From JAIYDQ01 sp031411055 (GTDB lineage: Bacteria; Planctomycetota; Planctomycetia; Pirellulales; Pirellulaceae): DNA of 64,000 bases. The stretch is taken from assembly GCA_031411055.1 (NCBI GenBank), contig JANOAI010000229.1, positions 7,351 through 71,350 of the forward strand, in the 5' to 3' direction. The position numbers were made by a program, and so were the translations under genes. Below are positions 16,305 through 25,165 of this stretch, piece after piece. The first letter of the stretch is position 1; every line of letters begins with the position of its first letter. The notes beneath the pieces are model-generated. The model was not told the DNA's origin, did no database searches, and saw only the letters and a list, made by a program, of their open reading frames with translations.

Positions 16305-17560
16305 GAGCTCGGCCCCGAAGGAGGCGTCGGACTGGCGGAATCGCCAGCCGAAGGAGTCGCAATCGGTTCAACCGCCGAATGACTCGATGGTAGAGTTGTA
16401 TTCGTCGATTCGACGGATGGAGTCGTTGAAACTACTTGGTTTGACGCTGCATCCATCTCGGGTTTGGGCGGTGGCCCGTGCTTGGACTTTGGAGCAAAGA
16501 CAAGGACCATGACCGCGCCGGCAATGACGGTTGCAAGTGAAGCGGCGAACAGAGGATCCATCTTATGAAGCTGATTCGAGATCCATAAGGTTGTTAAGGT
16601 ATTGATGACGGGAGCAAATCCGAAAACGAGTGGCATGACGAAGATTGGTTTGCCACCGGCGTTGAAAGCCAAGATAATCCCAAGTGCGCCAATCGCACCG
16701 GCCGTTCCGGCTGCCACTGACCAAAGCATGCCAGGCACTGTCCAAGTACTTCCGGTTCGATCTATCGACAACATAGAAAGTGGTAACAATACCGCGATCA
16801 AGAAATAGGCCAAACCAACGCAGCAAAAAGGACGAAGGCGTGATCCGCCCATCTTCATTTGCCCGAGATGAAGAACAGGTCCGTACGAACCCCAGCAAAC
16901 GATCGCCATAACAATCGACAGGACGACGTAAACATAGTTGGTCGTCTTCTCGGGCGAAGTCGAATGAGGTTTGTTGCTCGAAGCGACTGCTTCGGCTTTC
17001 GTTTCAGCCGAGGCATTGAAACTAGCAAAGCTTACGGGATTCAACGATGGAGCGACTTGAAAACTCATTGCTTTGGCAGGTTCCGTTTGCGGTTTGGGGG
17101 GATGTGGTTTCTTGCTGAGTACGCCGACCATCCCAACGCCGACTAAGATCATGCCGATGACAAAGAGCGGCGTAATTTTATTGAACGTCTTGCCAAGCCA
17201 CGAAGTAAAAAGGGTGTTTACAACAGGAGCGCCTCCAAAGATGAGCGGCATGACATAGACCGGCTCGCCTCCGAAGGCTAATGCGAGAATCACGCCCAAC
17301 GCTCCGAGCGCTCCGACGGCGCCGGCGATCAGAGAAAGGATTGTTCCCGAGAAGGACCAATGTCCCTTCTCTTTGGTTCCGCCAAGCATGGCACCCGCCC
17401 CCAAGACGGCGATCACGAAATAGGCGAAGCCAACCCCAACGAAAGGCTTGAGAAAAGCGCCGCCCATCCCTTTCTGCCCATAATTCAACAAAATGCCGTA
17501 AACTCCCCAGGCTAAAAAAGTCATGGCGGTATAAAGAAGTACGAATGGCAGTTTCAGCAT
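16301..17560 (-). CDS. Internally duplicated membrane protein, DMT/EamA-like carrier
   Basis: 419 residues from ATG 17560 (an in-frame TTG at 17590 would add ten residues; no strong ribosome-binding site marks either). The protein is two homologous membrane halves, each of about five spans, joined by a soluble linker of about 60-70 residues rich in Ala, Ser and Pro. Half one has LAWGVYGILLNYGQKGMGGA; half two has CWGSYGPVLHLGQMKMGGS; later in each half are PVYVMPLIFGGAPVVNTL and PIFVMPLVFGFAPVINTL. This fits the drug/metabolite transporter superfamily, where two five-helix halves form the carrier, but the substrate is unknown. The C-terminal 50 residues are a Pro/Ser/Thr-rich tail. The gene is coupled to the TPR gene downstream. 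Confidence 0.75.
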   Translation of the reverse strand: MLKLPFVLLYTAMTFLAWGVYGILLNYGQKGMGGAFLKPFVGVGFAYFVIAVLGAGAMLGGTKEKGHWSFSGTILSLIAGAVGALGALGVILALAFGGEPVYVMPLIFGGAPVVNTLFTSWLGKTFNKITPLFVIGMILVGVGMVGVLSKKPHPPKPQTEPAKAMSFQVAPSLNPVSFASFNASAETKAEAVASSNKPHSTSPEKTTNYVYVVLSIVMAIVCWGSYGPVLHLGQMKMGGSRLRPFCCVGLAYFLIAVLLPLSMLSIDRTGSTWTVPGMLWSVAAGTAGAIGALGIILAFNAGGKPIFVMPLVFGFAPVINTLTTLWISNQLHKMDPLFAASLATVIAGAVMVLVFAPKSKHGPPPKPEMDAASNQVVSTTPSVESTNTTLPSSHSAVEPIATPSAGDSASPTPPSGPSS

Positions 17561-17775
17561 AGGTTGAGCTTGTAGCGAAGAAAAAAACAATGGAGCCGGG
17601 GTCGCTTGCGGACGCTGACCTTCTATCTTAGTTGACGTGGCAACATTTGGGCACCAGCTTCCAATTTGAGACAGTAATCTCGATTCGAGATCGCAAACAG
17701 GGATTGGAAACAGAGAATGCGAGATAGCGCGCTCAAGCAGTTCCTAAGTAGCTGTAGCGTTTTTCCAACGCGATT

Positions 17776-17863
17776 GTAGCCGAGCTGCGCGAGCAGCCGG
17801 GCGTATTGCCGCGTGGCAAATCCGCCCTTCGAATCCGCCGAGCTGCTCGCGCAGCACCGCTAC
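17776..17863. repeat. Imperfect inverted repeat with GCTGCGCGAGCAGC cores
   Basis: The arm at 17776-17797 (GTAGC-CGA-GCTGCGCGAGCAGC) and the arm at 17842-17863 are reverse complements over 22 bases except for the three-base CGA/GGT segment. Each arm also contains the near-palindrome GCTGCGCGAGCAGC. It lies in the gap 17561-18598, which otherwise holds only the possible zinc-ribbon gene. Probably a REP-like intergenic repeat. Confidence 0.65.
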
Positions 17864-17970
17864 TGATTGGAATTTACTCGCTACACCAATTCAAGAATGG
17901 CTCTAGCCCGGGCGAATCGTCTTCACCCATTCGGGATATTTGAGTTTGTCAGCCCAAAAGCTGCAAAGAA

Positions 17971-18231
17971 TCAGCGATTCGATGGCTTGGATAGGGGCGA
18001 TTTCCAACGTTTAGCCTTCGTAAAACCACGCATTCGCGTCTGGCCACAGGCATCGCATTGGACCAGTTCAAAATACTTGAAAAACCCCAAGGTCAGGATT
18101 TTGAGGGCCAATCGGGTTTGAGGCGCGCAAACCAAAGAATGCTCGTCGTTTCTCAGGCAGTTTTTGCAGTAAACATAAGCATGCTCGGAATTTTTTGGGG
18201 TGGAAAGCATGGTGGTTATCGTGCGAGACAT
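17971..18231 (-). CDS. Possible small zinc-ribbon protein
   Basis: About 86 residues from ATG 18231 (a second ATG lies seven codons later; the frame is open to 18309). Two C-x-x-C pairs, YCKNCLRND and QCDACGQTRMRGF, are about 36 residues apart, with a further Cys between them, the layout of a zinc ribbon. The C-terminus is basic. No ribosome-binding site or family match is evident, and no other frame in this gap looks better. It may be a real short gene or a chance frame; I lean slightly to real because of the paired cysteines. Confidence 0.4.
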   Translation of the reverse strand: MSRTITTMLSTPKNSEHAYVYCKNCLRNDEHSLVCAPQTRLALKILTLGFFKYFELVQCDACGQTRMRGFTKAKRWKSPLSKPSNR

Positions 18232-18598
18232 AAATAATCTGCGAGGGAACGAATCGAACGAAAAATCGTCTAGAACGCGTATCGAAAAACTTGCGAAACC
18301 GCCAATCAAAATCCAGTCTAGTTGGGACGTTTTGAAGCAAATTTCTAAGTCGATCGGTTACGTGCGTTTTTTTAAATTAGTTCGCGATGGGAGCCGACTT
18401 TCTTGATTGTTCCAATTCTGACGGCTTATCAGGAAAGCAATCTCTTCACCTTCTTCACCAACGAAATCGGCTTTCCGGTCAAGAGCAAGTTTCGGACCGT
18501 TCCCGGAACGCCATACGGCATTCAAGAAAACGAGGGTTGCTGGTAAGATCAACCGTCGTCAAAAAACTAGTGTTTTCGTCGTTTTTCTAGCATTCCCT

Positions 18599-20179
18599 AT
18601 GGCTTCATCGTCCGACCACGTTTCCGTCCAACGAGCTATTATTAGTGTTAGTGATAAGCTGGGGCTCGTTGATTTTGCGACTGGTCTTCGGGCCAAAGGG
18701 GTCGAGATCTTCAGCACAGGGGGGACACGAAGCCACCTTCAGGCGAGTGGCATCGAAGTCCATGACATCGCGGAATACACCGGTTTTCCTGAGATGATGG
18801 GGGGCCGCATCAAGACGCTTCATCCCAAAGTTTTCGGTGGAATCCTCGGTCGGCGAGATTTAACCGAGGACATGGGAGCGATGTCCGAACACGGGATCAA
18901 AGCCTTTGATCTGGTCGTAGTGAACCTGTACCCGTTCCAAGAGACGATTGCTCGACCGGGAGTAACTTGCGAAGAAGCCATCGAGCAAATCGATATCGGC
19001 GGCCCCAGCCTCATCCGTGCGGCGGCCAAAAACCATGCGTTCGTTACCGTCGCGACTCGCCCGGAACAGTATTCTGTCATTCTCGAAGAGATCGAAAACC
19101 ATGGCGGGACGTCGATGAAATTGCGGCGAAGATTAGCGGCGGAATGCTTTGTCGCGACCGCTGCTTACGATAGCGCCATCGCGGACTACTTTGAAATCGA
19201 AGCGGGGCACGGCATCTTCCCGCACGAAACAAATTTACATTTGATCCACAAATCGTCCCTTCGATACGGCGAAAATCCCCATCAACGAGCAGCCTTGTAT
19301 CGACTCTCACATAATCAAACAGCTTCACTCCTGACCGCGCGACAGCTGCATGGTAAAGAACTATCCTATAACAATTATTTGGACCTCGACTCCGCGCTGT
19401 CGATCGTCCGCAGCTTTGTTCGCCCCGCCGCCGTGATTATCAAACACAACAATCCGTGTGGAGCTGCATGGGCACACAAGCTATCGTTTGCTTGTCGCAA
19501 AGCATTTGCGGGCGACCCCGTTTCAGCCTTTGGAGGTGTTGTTGGATTCAACACCACCGTTGATGTCGATACGGCGGAAATGCTTTGTGAACCAGGATTA
19601 TTCATCGAAGCGATCGTCGCCCCCGATTATTCAACCGCCGCTCTGGAGATGTTGACGACAAAACCCAAATGGCGAGACAATGTGCGGTTGATGCAGGTTG
19701 GCAAACTTGAACCGGTCGGACGTTCGCTTGAGTATCGCTTTCTTAATGGTGGTGTTCTTGTCCAAGAGGCAGATACGTTGCCGGCGGCCCAGCTTCAATG
19801 GAAAACCGTAACCGAAGTTTCCGTAGCCGAATCGCTTTGGGAGGACATGGCGTTCGGTTGGGAAATGGTGCGGCATGTGAAGAGCAATGCCATCGTTATC
19901 GCCCACGATGCGGCTTTGGCTGGGGTCGGCGCCGGGCAAATGAGTCGCGTCGACTCGGTTGAGATCGCCATTCAAAAAGCTGGTGATCGCGCTCCAGGAA
20001 GTATCCTTGCCTCGGACGCATTCTTCCCGTTCCCGGACAGCATTGATCTAGCCGCGAAAGCTGGAATCGTCGCAATCATTCAACCCGGCGGTTCACGCAA
20101 AGATGACGATGTCATTGCCGCTTGCAATCAACACCGCATTCCCATGGTCTTCACCGGACGACGGCACTTTAAGCACTAG
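18599..20179 (+). CDS. purH: Bifunctional AICAR formyltransferase / IMP cyclohydrolase
   Basis: Catalyses the last two steps of IMP synthesis in the cytoplasm. The N-terminal MGS-fold cyclohydrolase domain (about residues 8-150) has ISVSDKLGLVDFATGL, IFSTGGTRSHL and GRIKTLHPKVFGGILGRR. The C-terminal transformylase domain contains LRYGENPHQRAALY, GKELSYNNYLDLDSA and the catalytic Lys-His in IIKHNNPCGAA, then SNAIVIAHD and a typical end, DAFFPFPDSIDLAAKAGI...GSRKDDDVI. Its 526 residues match the usual length. The ATG at 18599 fits the family N-terminus. It appears to be monocistronic. guaB, acting on IMP, lies 13 kb away in the same window but is not linked. Confidence 0.97.
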   Translation: MASSSDHVSVQRAIISVSDKLGLVDFATGLRAKGVEIFSTGGTRSHLQASGIEVHDIAEYTGFPEMMGGRIKTLHPKVFGGILGRRDLTEDMGAMSEHGIKAFDLVVVNLYPFQETIARPGVTCEEAIEQIDIGGPSLIRAAAKNHAFVTVATRPEQYSVILEEIENHGGTSMKLRRRLAAECFVATAAYDSAIADYFEIEAGHGIFPHETNLHLIHKSSLRYGENPHQRAALYRLSHNQTASLLTARQLHGKELSYNNYLDLDSALSIVRSFVRPAAVIIKHNNPCGAAWAHKLSFACRKAFAGDPVSAFGGVVGFNTTVDVDTAEMLCEPGLFIEAIVAPDYSTAALEMLTTKPKWRDNVRLMQVGKLEPVGRSLEYRFLNGGVLVQEADTLPAAQLQWKTVTEVSVAESLWEDMAFGWEMVRHVKSNAIVIAHDAALAGVGAGQMSRVDSVEIAIQKAGDRAPGSILASDAFFPFPDSIDLAAKAGIVAIIQPGGSRKDDDVIAACNQHRIPMVFTGRRHFKH

Positions 20180-20319
20180 CGTTTAAAAGGGGCTTCGACA
20201 CGCTTCGAGGCGGAGGTGTTTTCATCCAGTGTCGCCGTTCTCTCCGAGAACGGAGCGTGCATTGCCAGCGATCGTTGCGGTGTTCAACGGCGTTGGAATT
20301 ACAGCGCTTATGCTTTACG

Positions 20320-20763
20320 CTACGCCGCCCGACGCACTTGAGCGTGAGTCGTCAATCCAATCGGCACCGAAATGGGGCGTTCATCAGCGCACACAACTTG
20401 AATTGCAAGTTGACGAGTCGCATTGAGTAGGATGGGGCTCTTCAAGTTCATGGTCAACGCATGACCGTTTTTGCTAACGACTGCCAAGACAAAAAACTGA
20501 TCTTCGTTGTTCAAATGAAGCAGCGTCAAATCACGTCGCGTAATCTGCACCCGATAGGCGGGATCGAACCGACGAGGACTCACCACCGGAACCGCAATCG
20601 CTGGCGAGCCAACGGATTGAAGCCAAGCTACGTCTTCATTCGAGGGATTCGAAAGGAGTACCCAATGGCGACTGGTTTCAAAACCAATCAGGCCACGCGG
20701 CATCAATAGGATGTCGGATTGATCGAGTTGAATTTGGCCAAAGCGTGTCGATTGAATTTGCAT
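20320..20763 (-). CDS. fliW: Flagellar assembly factor FliW
   Basis: 147 residues. FliW binds flagellin and the translational repressor CsrA, linking flagellin export to its synthesis. The sequence has the family pattern: a start on IQSTRFGQIQL, then LLMPRGLIGFE, the acidic WLQSVGSPAIAVPVVSP segment, FVLAVVSKN and a C-terminal MNLKSPILLNATRQLAIQVV. The ATG at 20763 is chosen over the longer frame (to 20934) because GAGTGAGG lies six bases before it and the family starts there. It is the last gene of a leftward group after rhomboid and SDR genes. csrA, a frequent neighbour, is not in this window. A short hairpin (20235-20253) lies between it and purH. Confidence 0.9.
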   Translation of the reverse strand: MQIQSTRFGQIQLDQSDILLMPRGLIGFETSRHWVLLSNPSNEDVAWLQSVGSPAIAVPVVSPRRFDPAYRVQITRRDLTLLHLNNEDQFFVLAVVSKNGHALTMNLKSPILLNATRQLAIQVVCADERPISVPIGLTTHAQVRRAA

Positions 20764-20836
20764 GATTGCCTCACTCTGTCTACGCCCGTTCAAGGAACGG
20801 TGAACCGTCATCGTTGAAATATCGGCCAACTCGAAT

Positions 20837-21673
20837 TCAATGTTTAGTCCGATTGGTCTGAAAAGTAGGATTGAAGAGACTTGGATGTGCAACGGAGTCT
20901 CCAACATCGCTAGCATAGATGCTGCGTCCGCCATCCACTGGCAAACAAACGCCCGTCAAGAACTGGTGTTCAGCCAAGAATACTGCGGCTTGAGCCACGT
21001 GTTCGGCTGTCCCAAGCCGTCTGAGAAGACAAGCTTCCAGGATATTTTGCTGAGTCGCTTCTGGCGTATTGTCGTCTAAGAGGACTGGGCCTGGGAGGAT
21101 GGCATTCACGCGAATATTTGGGTTGCGTTCGGCAAGTTCGACGGCCAGCGAACGGGTCATCGTCGGTACGCCACCTTTGCTAGCGAAGTAGGCTGCAAAG
21201 TCCGAGTAGGGTCGACTCACTGCCCAATCTCCGATCAATACGATCGCGCCTCCCGTCGGCTGATTGACCATGGCCAAGCCTGCTTGCTGAGCGCACAGAA
21301 ATGTCCCGAGCGTGTTGACTTCCCATTGTGCTCGCAAATCTTCGGCGGTCGTTTCTTCAAATCGCTTCGGCTCCCAGATGGCCGCGGAGTGGACCAAGAC
21401 ATCCAGTCTCCCAAAACGATCGCATATTTGTGGTATCCAGTTACGAACCGTGGATTCGTCCGAGATGGAACCGACAACGAGGTGTGCCTCTATCCCTTCG
21501 TTCGACCATTGCTCGCCCAGCCTCTTTCCTTCGTTGATCGATTGGTGTGCGTGGAGCACAATGCGATATCCTTGCTGTGCAAAACGATGGGCGATGACTC
21601 GCCCAACCCGGTTTGCTGCACTGCCTGTCACGAAAGCCACAGGACTTTCGGTTCCGAACGGGTGTTGATTCAT
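20837..21673 (-). CDS. SDR oxidoreductase, pteridine-reductase (FolM/PTR1) type
   Basis: 278 residues, NAD(P)-dependent short-chain dehydrogenase fold. The cofactor loop is TGSAANRVG, and the catalytic Tyr-x-x-x-Lys is Tyr162/Lys166 (YFASK). The usual catalytic Ser is replaced by Asp149, 13 residues before the Tyr, which is the hallmark of PTR1 and FolM-type pteridine reductases. The C-terminal TGVCLPVDGGRSI also matches FolM. It may therefore reduce dihydromonapterin, dihydrofolate or a methanopterin precursor; that is inference. The ATG at 21673 is only 4 bp past the rhomboid stop and has AAGGAT upstream; the longer frame to 21772 overlaps the rhomboid gene and is rejected. fliW follows 73 bp downstream. 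Confidence 0.8.
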   Translation of the reverse strand: MNQHPFGTESPVAFVTGSAANRVGRVIAHRFAQQGYRIVLHAHQSINEGKRLGEQWSNEGIEAHLVVGSISDESTVRNWIPQICDRFGRLDVLVHSAAIWEPKRFEETTAEDLRAQWEVNTLGTFLCAQQAGLAMVNQPTGGAIVLIGDWAVSRPYSDFAAYFASKGGVPTMTRSLAVELAERNPNIRVNAILPGPVLLDDNTPEATQQNILEACLLRRLGTAEHVAQAAVFLAEHQFLTGVCLPVDGGRSIYASDVGDSVAHPSLFNPTFQTNRTKH

Positions 21674-21677
21674 GATG

Positions 21678-22481
21678 CTATCCTTGTCTCGATCGAAGAC
21701 CAAGATAACCGAGACGTTGATCATCCGACGGTGGACTGAGGATGTGGGTGGTGCTGAGTGCCACCGCTGCAAGGAGTCCGGCTAAAAAACCTCCTACGTG
21801 GGCCCACCAAGCAACACCGCCACCCGTCGCATCGTCACTTGCCCCTTGGAAGACTTGCATCGCAAACCAGATACCCAGAAAAATGGGGGCCGGTACCGAA
21901 ATCGTTGTGAAGATCATTGGCAACGGAATCACTGTCTCCACCATCGATCGAGGATAAAGCAAGATGTACGCGCCCATGACACCGGCGATGGCACCGCTGG
22001 CTCCAATCGTTGGAACGGTCGATCCAGGATTCGAAACCAGGTGTGTGAGTCCCGCAACAACTCCTGCGCAGAGGTACATCACGGTGTAGAGAAAGTGACC
22101 GAAGCGATCTTCCACGTTATCACCAAAAATATGCAAGAACCACATATTGCCTGCAAAATGCATGAAGCCACCATGGAGAAACATGCACGTGATCAAGGTC
22201 ATCCAGTCCGAAAGTCCAGCCCTTGGCATAGGTTGTTCGACGAGCTCTTGTTGCATGCCGTACGGCGTTTGAATAACCTCGGCTCGTTGAATCGTGAGGT
22301 CTCGTTCTTGACTATCATCGGCTAAAACTCGAGCCGGAATCATTCCGTACTGTTCGACGATCCTGTTGTCATTGGGGCCGACGGCGGTTTGAGCCGCAAA
22401 AGCTGCGGTGCACAAGCCAATTAAGGTATACGTTACCCACGGAAATGTACGCGGAGCAATGCTGTCGTGAAGTGGAAACAT
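21678..22481 (-). CDS. Rhomboid-family intramembrane serine protease
   Basis: 267 residues with six predicted membrane spans. It cleaves substrates inside the membrane. The catalytic Ser162 is in GASGAIAG and the catalytic His228 in AWWAHVGGF; the H-x-x-x-N motif of the oxyanion region is in FLHGGFMHFAGNMWFLH. A luminal insert (about residues 35-95) follows the first span, as in the GlpG-like bacterial forms. It heads a leftward group with the SDR gene 4 bp behind it. The start lies 5 bp past the uvrB stop (22487), so all may be one transcript. Its substrate is unknown. Confidence 0.92.
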   Translation of the reverse strand: MFPLHDSIAPRTFPWVTYTLIGLCTAAFAAQTAVGPNDNRIVEQYGMIPARVLADDSQERDLTIQRAEVIQTPYGMQQELVEQPMPRAGLSDWMTLITCMFLHGGFMHFAGNMWFLHIFGDNVEDRFGHFLYTVMYLCAGVVAGLTHLVSNPGSTVPTIGASGAIAGVMGAYILLYPRSMVETVIPLPMIFTTISVPAPIFLGIWFAMQVFQGASDDATGGGVAWWAHVGGFLAGLLAAVALSTTHILSPPSDDQRLGYLGLRSRQG

Positions 22482-22486
22482 GGGAC

Positions 22487-24604
22487 CTAATTCTTGCGTG
22501 GCTTGGGAATGCGTTTACCGGCGCTGGACGAGGAACGTTTACGCTGTCGACCGATACTGCGCCGGTCTTTCTTTGAGTCTTCTTCGTCATCGATCAGTTC
22601 ACCGATTCGATCGCGACCATCGACGATCTTATCTCGCAAGCGTGCGGCCCGTTCAAATTCAAGATTTTGAGCAGCGGCCAGCATCTCTTCTTCGAGACTC
22701 TTCAAATAGTCTTCGGTGATAACGTTCGAACCGGCCTCACGACGAACCATCTCACGGGCCTTCTGACGAAGGTTCGATGCTGATTGAATACTCTGACGAA
22801 TATTGCTTTGGACCGTTTGTGGGGTAATCCCATGAGCTTCGTTATAAGCTTGTTGGATCTTTCGGCGGCGTTCGGTTTCATTCATCGCGCTTTGCATCGA
22901 ATCGGTAACCCGGTCGGCGTAGAGCACAACTTTGGAATCGACATTTCTCGCCGCACGTCCAATGGTTTGAATCAATGACGTTTCGCTGCGCAAGAAGCCC
23001 TCTTTGTCGGCATCGAGGATCGCGACCAGCGAAACTTCCGGCAAGTCTAAACCTTCCCTCAACAAGTTCACGCCGACGATAACATCGCATCGCCCCTCGC
23101 GAAGGTCTTGAAGCAATGCAACGCGTTCAAAAGCATCTAACTCGCTATGGAGCCAACGGCATCGGACGTCGTGCTCGGTGAAAAAAGTGGCTAGGTCTTC
23201 GGCTAAACGTTTGGTTAAAGCGGTCACCAAAGTGCGATGTCCCATCTTGACTCTCACGCGAATCTCTTCGAGCAAATGCATGACCTGGCCACGGGCAGGT
23301 TGGACTTCGATGAGTGGATCAAGCAGACCAGTCGGCCGAATGACTTGTTCCACGACTTCGCCACCAGCGGCTTTCAATTCGTACTCGGCAGGTGTTGCAG
23401 ACACAAAAATCGCTTGGCGAATCTTGTTTTCCCATTCTTCGAATTGAAGGGGGCGATTGTCCAAGGCGCAAGGTAGTCGAAAGCCGTGTTCGACCAGGGT
23501 CGTCTTGCGGCTGCGGTCGCCAGCATACATGGCCCGAACTTGCGGAATCGTGACGTGGGACTCGTCGATCAACAGCAAAAAATCATCCGGAAAAAATTCA
23601 TACAACGTATCAGGTGGCTCGCCCGGCTTTTTTCCCGACAAGGGTCGCGAATAATTTTCGATACCAGGGCAATGACCAACCTCTTGCATCATTTCAAGAT
23701 CGAACCGAACCCGCGCGTTCAGCCGCTGAGCTTCAAGAAGTTTCCCTTCATTCTTAAACTTAACGAGCTGATCATCTAATTCTTTGCGGATTTCTTGAAT
23801 CGCCTTGTGCAGACGTTCTTCCGACGTAACGAAGTGCTTCGCCGGATAAATATAGATTTCTTGAAGATTGGATAAGCTTTGGCCACTCACCGGATTGATG
23901 ATGGAAATGCGTTCAATCTCATCGCCCCACATTTCGATTCGATAGGCAAATTCTTCATAGCTGGGCCAGATCTCCATCGAATCACCTCGAACGCGGAAAC
24001 GGCTGCGCTCGAAAGCTACATCGTTTCGCTCATACTGAATGTCGATCAATTTGAGCAGGCATTCGTCGCGATCGATGGTCGCTCCAACACGAAAAGGGAC
24101 CATCATTTTTTTGTAGTCCGACGGCGACCCCAAACCGTATATGCACGAGACGCTGGCGACGATGATCACATCGCGACGCGAGACAAGGGCACTTGTGGCC
24201 GCTAATCGAAGCCGATCGATCTCTTCGTTGATCGAGGCGTCCTTTTCGATGTAAATATCCCGCTGGGGAATGTACGCTTCAGGTTGGTAGTAGTCGTAGT
24301 AGCTGACAAAATAGTGAACTGCATTGCGAGGAAAAAACTCGCGAAACTCGGAATACAACTGGGCTGCCAGCGTCTTGTTGTGGCTCAAAACCAACGTCGG
24401 CCGTTGCATCGTTTGAATCACATTGGCCATGGTGAAGGTTTTCCCCGAGCCCGTGACTCCCATCAGAACTTGGTTCTTGGTCCCAGATTGAATCCCTTTG
24501 ACGAGCTTCGAGATCGCTTCGGGTTGATCACCCGCAGGTTGAAATCGACTGTCCAGTTCAAAGCCAACGGGACCGATGACTTCGGGAATAGCTATATCCC
24601 TCAC
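22487..24604 (-). CDS. uvrB: Excinuclease ABC subunit B
   Basis: UvrB verifies DNA lesions in nucleotide excision repair with UvrA and UvrC. 705 residues from GTG 24604. Motifs: FELDSRFQPAGDQPEAI at the N-terminus, Walker A GVTGSGKTFTMANV, the beta-hairpin YYDYYQPEAYIPQRDIYIEK, DEXX motif LLIDESHV, helicase motif VI QTIGRAARN and a C-terminal UVR motif LEEEMLAAAQNLEFERAARLRD. The basic, Ser-rich tail ends PKPRKN. The track frame runs to 24730, but those 42 residues overlap the upstream gene; GTG 24604 overlaps its TGA by 3 bases in GTGA and has GGAG 8 nt before it, so it is chosen. Confidence 0.96.
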   Translation of the reverse strand: MRDIAIPEVIGPVGFELDSRFQPAGDQPEAISKLVKGIQSGTKNQVLMGVTGSGKTFTMANVIQTMQRPTLVLSHNKTLAAQLYSEFREFFPRNAVHYFVSYYDYYQPEAYIPQRDIYIEKDASINEEIDRLRLAATSALVSRRDVIIVASVSCIYGLGSPSDYKKMMVPFRVGATIDRDECLLKLIDIQYERNDVAFERSRFRVRGDSMEIWPSYEEFAYRIEMWGDEIERISIINPVSGQSLSNLQEIYIYPAKHFVTSEERLHKAIQEIRKELDDQLVKFKNEGKLLEAQRLNARVRFDLEMMQEVGHCPGIENYSRPLSGKKPGEPPDTLYEFFPDDFLLLIDESHVTIPQVRAMYAGDRSRKTTLVEHGFRLPCALDNRPLQFEEWENKIRQAIFVSATPAEYELKAAGGEVVEQVIRPTGLLDPLIEVQPARGQVMHLLEEIRVRVKMGHRTLVTALTKRLAEDLATFFTEHDVRCRWLHSELDAFERVALLQDLREGRCDVIVGVNLLREGLDLPEVSLVAILDADKEGFLRSETSLIQTIGRAARNVDSKVVLYADRVTDSMQSAMNETERRRKIQQAYNEAHGITPQTVQSNIRQSIQSASNLRQKAREMVRREAGSNVITEDYLKSLEEEMLAAAQNLEFERAARLRDKIVDGRDRIGELIDDEEDSKKDRRSIGRQRKRSSSSAGKRIPKPRKN

Positions 24605-24966
24605 CGCTTCGTCTCCAAGAGATGAGGGGCTAGCTGACGGGCACGATTGGGACCGACGTGAGGTAGGGCTTCGAGGTCGGCTTCCGTTGTGGGTGTTGAG
24701 TAGGTCGACTGCGATCGCGATTCGATCCAACTTCGAGCCGTTTTCTCTCCAACGCTTGGAAGCAAACGAAGTTCAGCTTGGCTAGCACTATCTAGATCAA
24801 GTGCAAAGTGGGGCGTCGACCCTGTCAGAGAAGGCTTTCGAGCAAATGGGGAACTCGTAAGTTGACTGACCGCGATAAAGCCGATGGCAAGCAGGCCCAG
24901 CGATACGACGGCACGGCGGCGCGCGCGGTTCGATCGATTTGGAGGCTGACTGTTGTATGGAAGCAT
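24601..24966 (-). CDS. ComEA-like helix-hairpin-helix protein
   Basis: 121 residues from ATG 24966. After a short basic N-region there is one membrane span (AVVSLGLLAIGFIAVSQL), then two helix-hairpin-helix motifs: LRLLPSVGEKTARSWIESR and LEALPHVGPNRARQLAPHL. The layout (anchor plus HhH) is that of ComEA-type DNA-binding proteins used in DNA uptake, but a repair role beside uvrB is also possible. Its stop overlaps the uvrB GTG (GTGA), so the two are translationally coupled. The upstream frame extension to 25041 lacks a better start and is dropped. Four 20-bp tandem repeats lie about 200 bp upstream. Confidence 0.8.
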   Translation of the reverse strand: MLPYNSQPPNRSNRARRRAVVSLGLLAIGFIAVSQLTSSPFARKPSLTGSTPHFALDLDSASQAELRLLPSVGEKTARSWIESRSQSTYSTPTTEADLEALPHVGPNRARQLAPHLLETKR

Positions 24967-25165
24967 GCTTTCTCGGATATCCTTGTATTCGGAATTATAT
25001 CCGATCTGACAAGTTCGTCGCTCCCATCCACGGTAGTCCACGTAGCTTGTTTTCTTCGGAAACGGTCGATGCCTTCCATTCGCTCACGTCGACGAGCGTC
25101 AACCGATGCTCTAAAACGATCGGCAATTCTCGTTAGATGGTGATTATTATCACATTCGCCTGAAG

